From an uncultured Clostridia bacterium (lineage in GTDB: Bacteria > Bacillota > Clostridia > Christensenellales > Borkfalkiaceae), in the NCBI GenBank assembly GCA_945638575.1, contig CALZDP010000003.1, positions 1 to 64,000 on the forward strand: a stretch of DNA of 64,000 nucleotides. The letters are read 5' to 3'. Shown here piece by piece: positions 24,393 to 32,603 of this stretch (positions are counted from its first letter, which is position 1; every line of letters starts with the position of its first letter). The notes under the pieces are model-generated. The model was given only the letters and a program-made list of their open reading frames with translations, was not told the DNA's origin and ran no database searches. A program made the position numbers and the translations under genes.

Positions 24393-25301
24393 ATGAGTAA
24401 CGAAAATTTACAAACCGCAACCGACTCCGCCGTAAAAAAACAAAGTTTTTTTGCAACCCTGACCAAAAAAATCCGCAACTTTTTTACTTACAACCTACCG
24501 GGGCAAAGGTTAAGGATATGGGAACTCGACCTTATCCGCGGAATTATAATGTTTTTTGTAACTTTAGACCACGTTTGCGTGTTTTCCTACTACTGGAACA
24601 TTATAACCTATAAGACGGCTTTCGGAAAGGCTTTAGAGTCTTTTGCGGTATTTTACTTACATAGTTACTTCAGAAAATTTGTAGAACCCATAGGCTTATG
24701 GTCCCTTTGCTTTATGTCGGGCATAAGTTGTCAGTTTTCACGCAGCAGTGTGAGGCGGTCGGTTAAATTTTTGATTATTACCGCTGTTTTTATGAGCGGA
24801 TACCTTGCACTTCATTTTATTGTTCCCGACCTTATAACAGGTTACGTAATCTTTAACATCGTACCTATTATTGCGATAAGCATAACTTTGTGGTATTTGG
24901 TTGACGCCCTTAAATGCCCGATGAAAATAAGAATAGCGGTCGCTTCACTGTTAACCGCCGCAGGCGTGGTTTTGTTTTTTGTTAACCGCTTTTCGGCAAA
25001 CGGTATTTACGTTAAAAACGACTTTTTATCCCTTTTAATTTACAATAAACACGGATATGAGGTTTCGCCCAACAACTTTGAACCATTGCTTCCGCATCTT
25101 GGGTTTTTCTTTTTGGGCGGTGCTTTCGGAAAGTATTTTTATAAAGACAAGACTTCTAAACTAAAAGTAAAAACTCCGCCGAAAGCCATAACGCCGTTAA
25201 TGCTTCTCGGTAAACATTCTTTTATCGCCTACCTGTTTTTAACCCCGATAATAATCGGCGCGGTTTGGCTTATCGTTAGGTTTGTATGGTTGTTTTTATA
25301 G
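24393..25301 (+). CDS. DUF1624/HGSNAT-like membrane acyltransferase (copy 2)
   Basis: A 302-residue paralogue of the protein at 20460-21335. The catalytic-domain signature is RLRIWELDLIRGIIMFFVTLDHVCVF, again D-x-x-RG...DH, and the end reads LLGKHSFIAYLFLTP. A basic, Thr-rich cytoplasmic N terminus of about 45 residues precedes the first of seven or eight helices. It lies 54 nt after the Wzy-like gene on the same strand and is probably co-transcribed. A sugar or glycan acyl-transfer role is inferred from family and context. Confidence 0.82.
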   Translation: MSNENLQTATDSAVKKQSFFATLTKKIRNFFTYNLPGQRLRIWELDLIRGIIMFFVTLDHVCVFSYYWNIITYKTAFGKALESFAVFYLHSYFRKFVEPIGLWSLCFMSGISCQFSRSSVRRSVKFLIITAVFMSGYLALHFIVPDLITGYVIFNIVPIIAISITLWYLVDALKCPMKIRIAVASLLTAAGVVLFFVNRFSANGIYVKNDFLSLLIYNKHGYEVSPNNFEPLLPHLGFFFLGGAFGKYFYKDKTSKLKVKTPPKAITPLMLLGKHSFIAYLFLTPIIIGAVWLIVRFVWLFL

Positions 25302-25377
25302 CCTTTGACGGTAATTAACTTGAATCGAGCAAAAAAAGCCTTGCGCTATAATTTATTTTTTAACTTACGGACGGATT

Positions 25378-26325
25378 ATGTTTAACGAACTATTAAACGA
25401 AATTAAAAAACACGACACTATAATCATTCACCGCCATTACAACCCCGACGGGGACGCTATCGGCAGTCAAGCCGGCTTAAAATACCTTATCAAAGAAAAC
25501 TTTCCCGATAAAACCGTTTACGCCGTCGGCGACCCTGCAGGAAGGTACGCGTTTATAGAAGGTTGCAACATCGACGATATCCCCGACGCTGCGTACAGCG
25601 GTGCTTTGGCGATACTTTTAGACAGTTCCGCAAAGGAACTTATTTCAGATGACCGTTACGTTTTGGCGGAAAAAACTGCAAGAATCGACCACCATATGTT
25701 TATAGGTAAATTTTGCGACGTGGAAGTCGTGGATTCCACCGCGGAAAGTTGCGCCGGACTTATCGCTTTATTTGCCAAAGAATGCGGACTTAAATTAAGC
25801 AAACGTTCGGCAAAGGCGCTGTTTACCGGTATGGTAACGGACAGCGGAAGATTCAGATACGATTCGACAAATTCCCGTACGTTTATGATTGCTTCATATC
25901 TTATGGAACAACAGTTTGACACTAAGGATATTTACGCTAATCTATATAGCGACGACCTTAAAATGGTTCGCTTGCGCGCAACCTTTACCCTTAAAGCCGA
26001 ATTTACCGAAAAAAACGTGGGCTACATATACACCGATTATGAAGAATTTAAGACCTACGGCGTAAGTTCGTTTACAATTTCACGCGGAATGGTTAACGTT
26101 ATGGCCGAAATCAAAGGGGTTGATATTTGGGTTAACTTTACCGAAACGGAAGATTCCGTACTGTGCGAACTTCGTTCCACAAAATACAATATTAACCAAA
26201 TTGCGGTAAAATACGGCGGTGGCGGACACCTTTTGGCAAGTGGCGCTACCCTTAAAAACAAAGAAGAAGCGTTATCTATGCTTGAAGATCTTAATAATTT
26301 AGTCGAAAGAGGTGAAACGGTATGA
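25378..26325 (+). CDS. DHH/DHHA1 phosphoesterase, NrnA-like (copy 1)
   Basis: A 315-residue DHH-family phosphoesterase. Motifs are HYNPDGDAIGSQ (motif I), DSSAKE, the DHH motif in RIDHHMFIGKF, GMVTDSGRFR, and the DHHA1 substrate-binding KYGGGGHLLASGA. This set is that of NrnA-type enzymes, which degrade nanoRNA, pAp or cyclic-dinucleotide products with Mn2+. All metal-binding positions appear intact. Its stop overlaps the ATG of the second DHH gene, so the two are tightly coupled. Confidence 0.9.
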   Translation: MFNELLNEIKKHDTIIIHRHYNPDGDAIGSQAGLKYLIKENFPDKTVYAVGDPAGRYAFIEGCNIDDIPDAAYSGALAILLDSSAKELISDDRYVLAEKTARIDHHMFIGKFCDVEVVDSTAESCAGLIALFAKECGLKLSKRSAKALFTGMVTDSGRFRYDSTNSRTFMIASYLMEQQFDTKDIYANLYSDDLKMVRLRATFTLKAEFTEKNVGYIYTDYEEFKTYGVSSFTISRGMVNVMAEIKGVDIWVNFTETEDSVLCELRSTKYNINQIAVKYGGGGHLLASGATLKNKEEALSMLEDLNNLVERGETV

Positions 26326-27299
26326 ACAACGTAAAACAAAACATTTTAGACAAAATTAAATGGTATGACCGCATCATAATTTCACGCCATTACCGTCCCG
26401 ACGGCGACGCATTAGGCTCTACAAAAGGCTTACAGCGTATTTTAAAACTAACCTTTCCCGAAAAGGAAATTTTACTTTTAAACGAAGACTGCTCGCAGTA
26501 CCTTGCCTTTATGGGCGGTGAGGACTCCCCTATATCCGACGATTTATATAAAACGGCTTTGGGTATCGTGGTTGATACCGGCACAAAAGAAAGGTTTTCC
26601 AATAAAAAAATGGGGCTTTGCAAGGAACTTATCAAAATCGACCACCATATCGACGTTGCGCCTTACGGCGACCTTAGTTGGGTGGAAGATTACAGGTCCT
26701 CTGCCTGCGAAATGATAGTGGATTTTTACAGGACCTTTAAAGACCAACTGAAAATGGACAAGCAAGCCGCAACCTATCTGTACACAGGCATGGTAACGGA
26801 CAGCGGAAGATTTAGATTCAGAGAAGTTTCACCCGAAACTTTGCGTAACGCCGCCGAACTTTTGACGTTTGATATCGATACCGAAACCTTGTTTGCCAAC
26901 CTTTACTTGGAAAGTTTCGACTCGATTAAATTTAACGCTAAAATAACGGAAAATATCGAGATTACCGAAAACGGCGTCGCATACCTTTACGTTAGCCGTG
27001 AAATGCAGAAAAAGTTTAATCTTTCGCAGGAAGACGCCAGCGCGGTTATCGGGCTTATGGATTCAATAAAAGGCTGTCTTATTTGGATTGCCTTTATCGA
27101 ACTTGACGACGGCTCTACCAGGGTAAGGCTTCGCTCACGCTTTACCACAATCAATAAACTTGGTGAAAAGTACCACGGCGGAGGACACGAATGTGCCGCA
27201 GGCGCTTACGTTTACAATAAGGAAGAATTCAATTCCCTTTTGCGCGACGCCGACGCTCAACTTAAGGAATACAAGGAAACAAACACGGGATGGCTATGA
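26322..27299 (+). CDS. DHH/DHHA1 phosphoesterase, NrnA-like (copy 2)
   Basis: A 325-residue paralogue of the preceding gene with the same motif order: HYRPDGDALGST, DTGTKE, IDHHIDVAPYG, GMVTDSGRFRF and KYHGGGHECAAGA. All catalytic residues are present. AAAGGTG lies 7 nt before its ATG. The two proteins are clearly diverged, so the duplication is old; they may act on different short oligonucleotides or form a heterodimer. Its stop overlaps the start of surE. Confidence 0.9.
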   Translation: MNNVKQNILDKIKWYDRIIISRHYRPDGDALGSTKGLQRILKLTFPEKEILLLNEDCSQYLAFMGGEDSPISDDLYKTALGIVVDTGTKERFSNKKMGLCKELIKIDHHIDVAPYGDLSWVEDYRSSACEMIVDFYRTFKDQLKMDKQAATYLYTGMVTDSGRFRFREVSPETLRNAAELLTFDIDTETLFANLYLESFDSIKFNAKITENIEITENGVAYLYVSREMQKKFNLSQEDASAVIGLMDSIKGCLIWIAFIELDDGSTRVRLRSRFTTINKLGEKYHGGGHECAAGAYVYNKEEFNSLLRDADAQLKEYKETNTGWL

Positions 27300-28021
27300 A
27301 GATACTTATAACTAACGACGACGGGATATTTTCGGAAGGCTTAAAAGTTCTTTACGATTTTGCGAAAACCTTTGGCGAAGTTACCGTGGTCGCCCCGTTA
27401 AAAGAACAGAGCGGTAAAAGCCAGTCGGTGGAATTCAGAAACACCATTACGGTGCAAAAAATGCTGTACGCATACGAAACCGAGGCTTATGCGGTGGACT
27501 CCACCCCCACGGATTGCGTAAGGTTTGGCATTACAGGGCTTAACAAAACATATGATTTAGTGCTTTCAGGCGTAAATCACGGCTTTAACCTCGGTAACGA
27601 TATTTTGTATTCCGGTACCGCTGCGGCGGCGTTTGAGGCGTCCGCAAGAGGCATAAAGGCAATAGCCTTTTCTACTAATCACACCACCTTTGATTCGGCA
27701 AAAGAAAATATCAAAGCCGTTTACGATTACATAGTTAATAACGACCTTTTAAGCGTTAACTCGATTTATAACGTCAATATACCTTTAGACCCAAAAGGCG
27801 TCAAAATAACCCGTAAAGCCGGCTTTTATTACGTGGAAAGGTTCGACCTTTGCGACAACGGCGAATACCAACAAACAACCGATTTCGTAGTTCACCACGG
27901 TAAGGATTTTAGCGTGGACGTCGACGCCGTTATGCACGGATACATTTCTATAACCCCCATGACGGTCGACAGAACGGAACAAAACGCCTTTAAAAAACTT
28001 TTACCATTAAACGATAAGTAA
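27290..28021 (+). CDS. surE: 5'/3'-nucleotidase SurE
   Basis: A 243-residue survival protein SurE, a metal-dependent nucleoside-monophosphate phosphatase. The N terminus ILITNDDGIFSEGL carries the metal-binding Asp pair, followed by VVAPLKEQSGKSQSV, YAVDSTPTDCVRFG and the signature VLSGVNHGFNLGNDILYSGTAAAAFEA. The start is either ATG 27290 or ATG 27296; the latter overlaps the upstream stop as ATGA and gives the canonical MKILITNDDG. Grouping with two NrnA-like enzymes suggests an RNA/nucleotide turnover operon. Confidence 0.95.
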   Translation: MAMKILITNDDGIFSEGLKVLYDFAKTFGEVTVVAPLKEQSGKSQSVEFRNTITVQKMLYAYETEAYAVDSTPTDCVRFGITGLNKTYDLVLSGVNHGFNLGNDILYSGTAAAAFEASARGIKAIAFSTNHTTFDSAKENIKAVYDYIVNNDLLSVNSIYNVNIPLDPKGVKITRKAGFYYVERFDLCDNGEYQQTTDFVVHHGKDFSVDVDAVMHGYISITPMTVDRTEQNAFKKLLPLNDK

Positions 28022-28025
28022 GATT

Positions 28026-28060
28026 AAAAAATTCCGCAGTGGTTATACTGCGGAATTTTT
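28026..28060 (+). terminator. Terminator of the DHH-DHH-surE operon
   Basis: Stem AAAAATTCCGCAGT/ACTGCGGAATTTTT with a 6-nt loop and T5, 4 nt after the surE stop. The rest of 28061-28259 has no gene; it contains an interspersed-element copy. Confidence 0.9.
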
Positions 28061-28164
28061 GTTGTGTTTTTTGCCCCTTTGTTAGTTTGTCGGGCGGGCA
28101 GGACAGATTGGTTTAGTCTATCAAATAGTGTAGTCGAACACTCATAACATAAGGGCAAAAAATA

Positions 28165-28194
28165 GCGATAACGGGCTTATAGGCCAAGTTTTTT
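28165..28194 (-). repeat. Interspersed element copy, intergenic
   Basis: Plus strand: GCGATAACGGGCTTATAGGC then CAAGTTTTTT. Reverse orientation, one of the best matches. It lies between the surE terminator and the ABC transporter ATPase gene. Confidence 0.88.
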
Positions 28195-28259
28195 AATCAC
28201 TTAGGCACTATGTACCGACTTTTTTGTTACATCAAAACCTAAAAGGTAGACAAAAAATT

Positions 28260-29180
28260 TTACAGTACCTTAGACAAAAATTCTTTTAGCCTTGGGTTTT
28301 GAGGATTATTAAAAAATTCTTCGGGGGTGTTTTCCTCTTTAATCAAGCCTTCGTCCATAAAAATTACACGTGTGGCAACTTCTTTGGCAAAGCCCATCTC
28401 ATGGGTAACGACGACCATTGTCATGCCTTCTTTTGCCAAATCCTTCATAACCGATAAAACTTCCCCTACCATTTCGGGATCTAAAGCGCTGGTAGGCTCG
28501 TCAAACAAAATGACTTCCGGATTCATCATAAGCGCACGAACGATGGCTATCCTTTGCTTTTGTCCGCCGGAAAGGGTTGACGGATATGCGTTTTCTTTAT
28601 CGGCTAAGCCCACCCTCGCCAAAAGGGCGCGTGCCTTCGCAATCGCTTCTTCCTTACTTAGTTTTTTAAGTTTTACGGGGGCAAAAATCATATTATCGAT
28701 AACCTTCATATTATTAAAAAGGTTAAAATGTTGGAAAACCATTCCCATTTTTGCGCGTGCTTGATTTATATCGACAAGGTTTTCTTTGTACAGTTTTTTA
28801 ATGGCGCTGCGATAATCTTTGCCTTCGCCGTGTTCCTTTAAAAGGTCTTTATGCTTGATTTCCGCAATGATTTCTTCGGTCAAAAGTTCTCTATCGACGC
28901 CGTCGGTAAACCTTTCGTCAAACATTTTTTTAAAGGTATTGCTTAAAACAATTATATCCCTATGTAAATAAGGGTCTATTGGGGTTAATAGCCCGTCGTC
29001 AAGCCAGACTTCGCCGTATGTAGGGAATTCCAAAAGGTTCATACACCTTAAAAAGGTGGACTTTCCTCCGCCGGAAGGGCCAACGATAACAACCTTTTCT
29101 CCCCTTTCTATCTTGCAGGAAACGCCGTTCAAAACGCTTAAATCGCCGAATTTTTTGTAAATATTGTTAACGTTTATCAC
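28260..29180 (-). CDS. Polar amino-acid ABC transporter ATPase with an insertion
   Basis: A 306-residue GlnQ/HisP-type ATPase that powers amino-acid uptake. Walker A is GPSGGGKS (34-41), the Q-loop is VFQHFNLF (148-155), the signature is LSGGQKQR, Walker B is [12 protein letters not shown], and the switch is VVTHEM. The family is usually about 240-250 residues. The extra 60 residues fall between Walker A and the Q-loop (about 66-138), a lysine- and glutamate-rich helical insert. It overlaps the permease gene by 14 bp. Confidence 0.93.
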   Translation of the reverse strand: MINVNNIYKKFGDLSVLNGVSCKIERGEKVVIVGPSGGGKSTFLRCMNLLEFPTYGEVWLDDGLLTPIDPYLHRDIIVLSNTFKKMFDERFTDGVDRELLTEEIIAEIKHKDLLKEHGEGKDYRSAIKKLYKENLVDINQARAKMGMVFQHFNLFNNMKVIDNMIFAPVKLKKLSKEEAIAKARALLARVGLADKENAYPSTLSGGQKQRIAIVRALMMNPEVILFDEPTSALDPEMVGEVLSVMKDLAKEGMTMVVVTHEMGFAKEVATRVIFMDEGLIKEENTPEEFFNNPQNPRLKEFLSKVL

Positions 29181-29874
29181 TTTTGCGAAGCCTCCTTTCG
29201 ATAAGTTTTATAATTAAGGTTACCAAATATACGAGCGCCAGATAGAAAATCGCCACGACGGTAGTGGGTATAAAATAGGAAGCAAAATACTTGGAACCTG
29301 CCAATATTTTGGAAACCATGGTTAAATCGTACATACCTATCATGCTGACGATGGAAGTTTCCTTGATAAGGGCGATGAATTCGTTACCGACGGTAGGCAC
29401 CATAGTTTTCATTGCCTGCGGTATAACTATATTAAATAAAGTTTGGCTACCCTTTAAACCGAGGGCGCGCCCTGCTTCCGTCTGCCCCTTATCGACGGAT
29501 AAAAGACCGGCGCGGATACTTTCGGACACGTAAGCGCCGCTGTTTATGCCGAAAGCCAAAATGGCGACCACTATTTGCGGAAATCCGCGTATCGCAAAGA
29601 CCACGAAGGTCATTATAAATAATTGCAAAGCCATAGGCGTACCGCGGATTACGGTTGTGTATACACCGCATATCGCTTTTGGTACAACAGTAAACTTGTT
29701 TTTGGGAAGTATTTTTACCATTGCCACGATTAAACCGAGTATCAAGCCCAATACCGCCGCCCCCAAAGAAATTATAAGGGTGTTTTTAAGCCCCTCGAAT
29801 ATCATGGTAAGGTATTCGGAATTTGTAAAAATTTCTACAAACAGCCCAAAACCGCTTGCTAAAAAGTTTGTCAT
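29167..29874 (-). CDS. Polar amino-acid ABC transporter permease
   Basis: A 235-residue GlnP/HisM-type permease with five or six helices. The N-terminal loop-helix [22 protein letters not shown] and the EAA-loop [42 protein letters not shown] are diagnostic; the EAA loop contacts the ATPase. It lies between the ATPase and the binding-protein gene. A weak terminator separates it from the binding protein, which should lower permease output relative to the receptor. Confidence 0.94.
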   Translation of the reverse strand: MTNFLASGFGLFVEIFTNSEYLTMIFEGLKNTLIISLGAAVLGLILGLIVAMVKILPKNKFTVVPKAICGVYTTVIRGTPMALQLFIMTFVVFAIRGFPQIVVAILAFGINSGAYVSESIRAGLLSVDKGQTEAGRALGLKGSQTLFNIVIPQAMKTMVPTVGNEFIALIKETSIVSMIGMYDLTMVSKILAGSKYFASYFIPTTVVAIFYLALVYLVTLIIKLIERRLRKSDKR

Positions 29875-29892
29875 AACTCTCCTTAAAATCGG

Positions 29893-29919
29893 AAAAACGG
29901 AGACCGTTTTTCGGTCCCC
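29893..29919 (-). terminator. Intra-operon attenuating terminator
   Basis: Minus-strand stem GGGGACCG/CGGTCTCC (one mismatch), 5-nt loop, followed by G and T5. It lies between the binding-protein and permease genes, as expected when receptor must outnumber transporter. Confidence 0.65.
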
Positions 29920-29942
29920 ATTTTACCGTTTTGAATTTTTAA

Positions 29943-30785
29943 TTATTCGCCTAAACCAAGATGCTTGGAAACGAGTTGGTTAATACCTTCTTCACCGAGT
30001 TCCGCCAAAACTTCGTTAATAGCGTTTAAAAGTTCGGTATTGCCCTTGGTAACGCAAATAGCGTACTGTTCTTCGGTAGCGGTTTCCTCGTCATAGTAAA
30101 GCGCGAAGCAGGATAAACCTTGGTTTTTGTTAACTAAATATTGTGCGGGAATCTTATCAACGATAACTGCGTCGATAGAGTCTGCCATAAGTGCGGCTAC
30201 TGCGGTTTCCGCATTGTCGTAAGGGGTGTTTGTTGCGCTGGTTCCGTACAAAGCGCCGTTAAAGCCGTAATCGGGATTGGACTCGGTTGCGTTGATTTCG
30301 CCGTCAAGATAGATATCGCCGGTGGTGTCCCTTTGAACGCCCATCTTTTTGCCTGCCAAATCAGTCCAAAGCACGTAGTCAACGCCGTCTGAGGTAGTAC
30401 CTGCTTTTTCCATTGTACCGGTTTTTACGATAACGTACTGAACGGAAGTAAAGTACGGATTTGTAAAGTCAACCTTTTCCTTTCTGCTTGCGGTAATGGT
30501 AATACCTGCCGCACCGCAGTCGAATTGCTTTCCGCTTGCAACGTTGTCAATGATTACGTCAAAATCGGTATTGGTGATTACAACTTTTTTGTTAAGTTTT
30601 TCGCCTACCATGTTCATAATGTCAACGTCAACGCCTTTGATTACGTCGCCGTCGTAATATTCAAAAGGTGCGAAGAATGCGTTTGTATCAACGTAAATTG
30701 CGTCATTTGTTTGGCAAGCGGTAAAACCTATTGCCATTGTTCCTAGTAGCATTGCCGATAATAAAATCGTAAATAGTTTTTTCAT
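29943..30785 (-). CDS. Amino-acid ABC transporter substrate-binding lipoprotein
   Basis: A 280-residue family-3 solute-binding protein. The N terminus MKKLFTILLSAMLLGTMAIGFTAC is a lipoprotein signal with the lipidated Cys at residue 24. The mature part begins IYVDTNAFFAPFEY, followed by IKGVDVDIMNMVGEKL, and contains the hinge DAVIVDKIPAQYL, all typical of polar amino-acid receptors. It is first in the operon with permease and ATPase. The exact ligand cannot be told from sequence. Confidence 0.93.
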   Translation of the reverse strand: MKKLFTILLSAMLLGTMAIGFTACQTNDAIYVDTNAFFAPFEYYDGDVIKGVDVDIMNMVGEKLNKKVVITNTDFDVIIDNVASGKQFDCGAAGITITASRKEKVDFTNPYFTSVQYVIVKTGTMEKAGTTSDGVDYVLWTDLAGKKMGVQRDTTGDIYLDGEINATESNPDYGFNGALYGTSATNTPYDNAETAVAALMADSIDAVIVDKIPAQYLVNKNQGLSCFALYYDEETATEEQYAICVTKGNTELLNAINEVLAELGEEGINQLVSKHLGLGE

Positions 30786-30832
30786 TTCTTTATTTCCTTT
30801 AAAAAAAATTTGTTTCGCTTGATTGCCTGCTT

Positions 30833-30861
30833 ATCATATACCTTTGCAATTTTACTGTCAA
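30833..30861 (-). promoter_or_regulatory. Promoter of the amino-acid ABC operon
   Basis: Minus strand: -35 TTGACA (30861-30856), 17 bp, -10 TATGAT (30838-30833). The ATG follows 47 nt later, after AAAGGAAAT. Confidence 0.82.
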
Positions 30862-31151
30862 CAAATTTTACGCCCTTTTTGAAAATTTTTTGAATAATTT
30901 TTTTGAAATATTCAGTTTATACAAAAATTCAGCCTGTTTGAATAAATAATTGTATAATTTTTGTATATTTCTATGGTTTTCCATACAGTATGCTATAATC
31001 GGCGTTTACAATTTGGCGTAAATATTTTTGCCTCAGTAAAAAATTACAAAACCTTGAAGCGTTAAAAACCTATCCCACTTATGCGACATTATTATATAGT
31101 AATGAAAGTTGCCGAAAAAATAAAAATTGCCCTAAAATACTTTTGCATAGT
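30862..31151. other. Intergenic region with an orphan plus-strand promoter-like signal
   Basis: AT-rich. On the plus strand an extended -10 (TGCTATAAT, 30991-30999) has the inverted repeat TATGG-TTTT-CCATA at 30972-30985 just upstream. No credible coding sequence follows before the hairpin at 31152. A small RNA is possible but unproven. Confidence 0.35.
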
Positions 31152-31180
31152 AAAAGCCGACTGTTTTTTAGTCGGCTTTA
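31152..31180 (-). terminator. Hairpin downstream of rarA
   Basis: Perfect 10-bp stem AAAGCCGACT/AGTCGGCTTT, 7-nt loop; the minus strand continues TTTTACT. Likely the rarA terminator, about 36 nt past its stop. Confidence 0.65.
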
Positions 31181-31215
31181 TTGATTTATTATATTGGGAT
31201 AACCGTCAAAATGAT

Positions 31216-32526
31216 TTAATCGTCTATGCCCTTCTTTTTGCGTAATTGTTTAACCGTCTTTTCGTACCCGTTGTCTTTTGGAAAGTAATACTTTTTGCCG
31301 ACAAGTCTGTCCGGCATATACTGCTGTTTTACGTAACCGCCGTAGTCGTGGGGATAAAGATAAGGCTTTTTGGCTTTCAACTGTTCCTTAGACATATACG
31401 GGGTGTTGCGAAGATTTGTAGGCACATAATCGTCTTTTACCTTTTCGGCGTCTTCGCCGGCGGAATTCATCGCTATTACTACGGAATTGGACTTTTCTGC
31501 CTCGCAAACGTAAATTATTGCTTCCGATAAAGGCAACATACCTTCCGGATAACCCATATTTTTTAACGCAGTCAAGGCGCTTACGGCAATAACCAAGGCT
31601 TGCGGATCTGCCATGCCGACGTCTTCGGCGGCGTGGGCTATTACACGGCGAATAATAATTAAAGGATCGCATCCGCCCTTTATAAGCCTTTGCGCATAGT
31701 ATAGCGCCGCGTCCGTTGCAGACCCCCTTAAACACTTGCAAAAAGCCGATAAAAGGTCGTAAAACATATCTTCATCGTAAGATAAAGACTTTTTTTGTAT
31801 GGACTGTTCGGCGTCTTTCAAGGTTACGTGAACCGTTCCGTTTTCTGACGGCGGAGTGGTCAAAACAGCCATTTCCAAGGCGTTATAGGCAATACGCATA
31901 TCCCCTGACGCCATTAGCGCAATATGGTTTACCGCCTCGTCGTCGACTGAAATTTCAAGGTTTGGGAACCCTCTTTTTTTGTCGTTAATCGCCCTATAGA
32001 GGGCTTTTTTGATAATTTCGTCCGACAAAGTTTTAAGTTCGAAAACTCGGCATCTTGACACTATTGCAGGCGTCATGGCGGCGTAAGGGTTTTCCGTCGT
32101 GGAACCTATAAAAATAATTGTACCGTCCTCGATATAAGGAAGCAAAGAGTCCGATTGAGTCTTATTAAACCTATGACATTCGTCTAAAAAAAGATAAGTC
32201 TTTTTGCCGTACATTTTGGCAAGGTTTTTAGCGTCCTCTACAACCCTTTTTACGTCGGCAACTCCGCTTGATACCGCGTTTAATTTAACAAACTTGCCGT
32301 CCGTGGAATTTGCTATGATATTTGCAAGGGTGGTTTTTCCGGACCCCGGAGGTCCCCAAAAGATACAACTGCCCAAATTATCCATTTTTATAGCCCTACG
32401 CAAAAGGGAACCTTCTTCGGCAATATGGTTTTGACCTAAAAATTCACTTAAAGTTTTGGGGCGCATACGCTCCGCAAGAGGTTCTCTTGCGGATTTGTAA
32501 TCTAACATATCAAAAATATCTTCCAT
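31216..32526 (-). CDS. rarA: Replication-associated recombination protein A (RarA/MgsA)
   Basis: A 436-residue AAA+ ATPase that acts at stalled replication forks. I start at ATG 32526, giving MEDIFDMLDYKS; an upstream in-frame start at 32568 lacks support. Signatures are RMRPKTLSEFLGQNHI, Walker A GPPGSGKTTLA, Walker B LFLDECHRFNK, sensor GSTTENPYAA and the RarA C-terminal block GCDPLIIIRRVIAHAAEDVGMADPQAL, ending PYLYPHDY. The length fits the family. It is divergent from ylbJ. An interspersed-element copy (31982-32010) lies inside. Confidence 0.95.
   Translation of the reverse strand: MEDIFDMLDYKSAREPLAERMRPKTLSEFLGQNHIAEEGSLLRRAIKMDNLGSCIFWGPPGSGKTTLANIIANSTDGKFVKLNAVSSGVADVKRVVEDAKNLAKMYGKKTYLFLDECHRFNKTQSDSLLPYIEDGTIIFIGSTTENPYAAMTPAIVSRCRVFELKTLSDEIIKKALYRAINDKKRGFPNLEISVDDEAVNHIALMASGDMRIAYNALEMAVLTTPPSENGTVHVTLKDAEQSIQKKSLSYDEDMFYDLLSAFCKCLRGSATDAALYYAQRLIKGGCDPLIIIRRVIAHAAEDVGMADPQALVIAVSALTALKNMGYPEGMLPLSEAIIYVCEAEKSNSVVIAMNSAGEDAEKVKDDYVPTNLRNTPYMSKEQLKAKKPYLYPHDYGGYVKQQYMPDRLVGKKYYFPKDNGYEKTVKQLRKKKGIDD
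31982..32010 (-). repeat. Interspersed element copy inside rarA
   Basis: Plus strand CGTTAATCGCCCTATAGAGG then GCTTTTTT. Encodes KKALYRAIN. Confidence 0.7.
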
Positions 32527-32603
32527 AAAATCCCACTTATAACGGTAATTATTGTAATCAAACCGCAATATATTTTATCGTAATATTGTAATGTCGGTGT
32601 AAA

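Noticed and set aside
31081..31245. 54-residue plus-strand ORF in the gap before rarA
   Set aside because: No ribosome site, it runs through the rarA terminator hairpin and into rarA antisense, and its composition is not protein-like.
31671..31690. Further possible interspersed-element copies (also 2350, 24611, 44232, 58021, 58535 and 58611)
   Set aside because: Only 8-12 bases match, and codon preference for common peptides such as LGYK or LIDF explains them.
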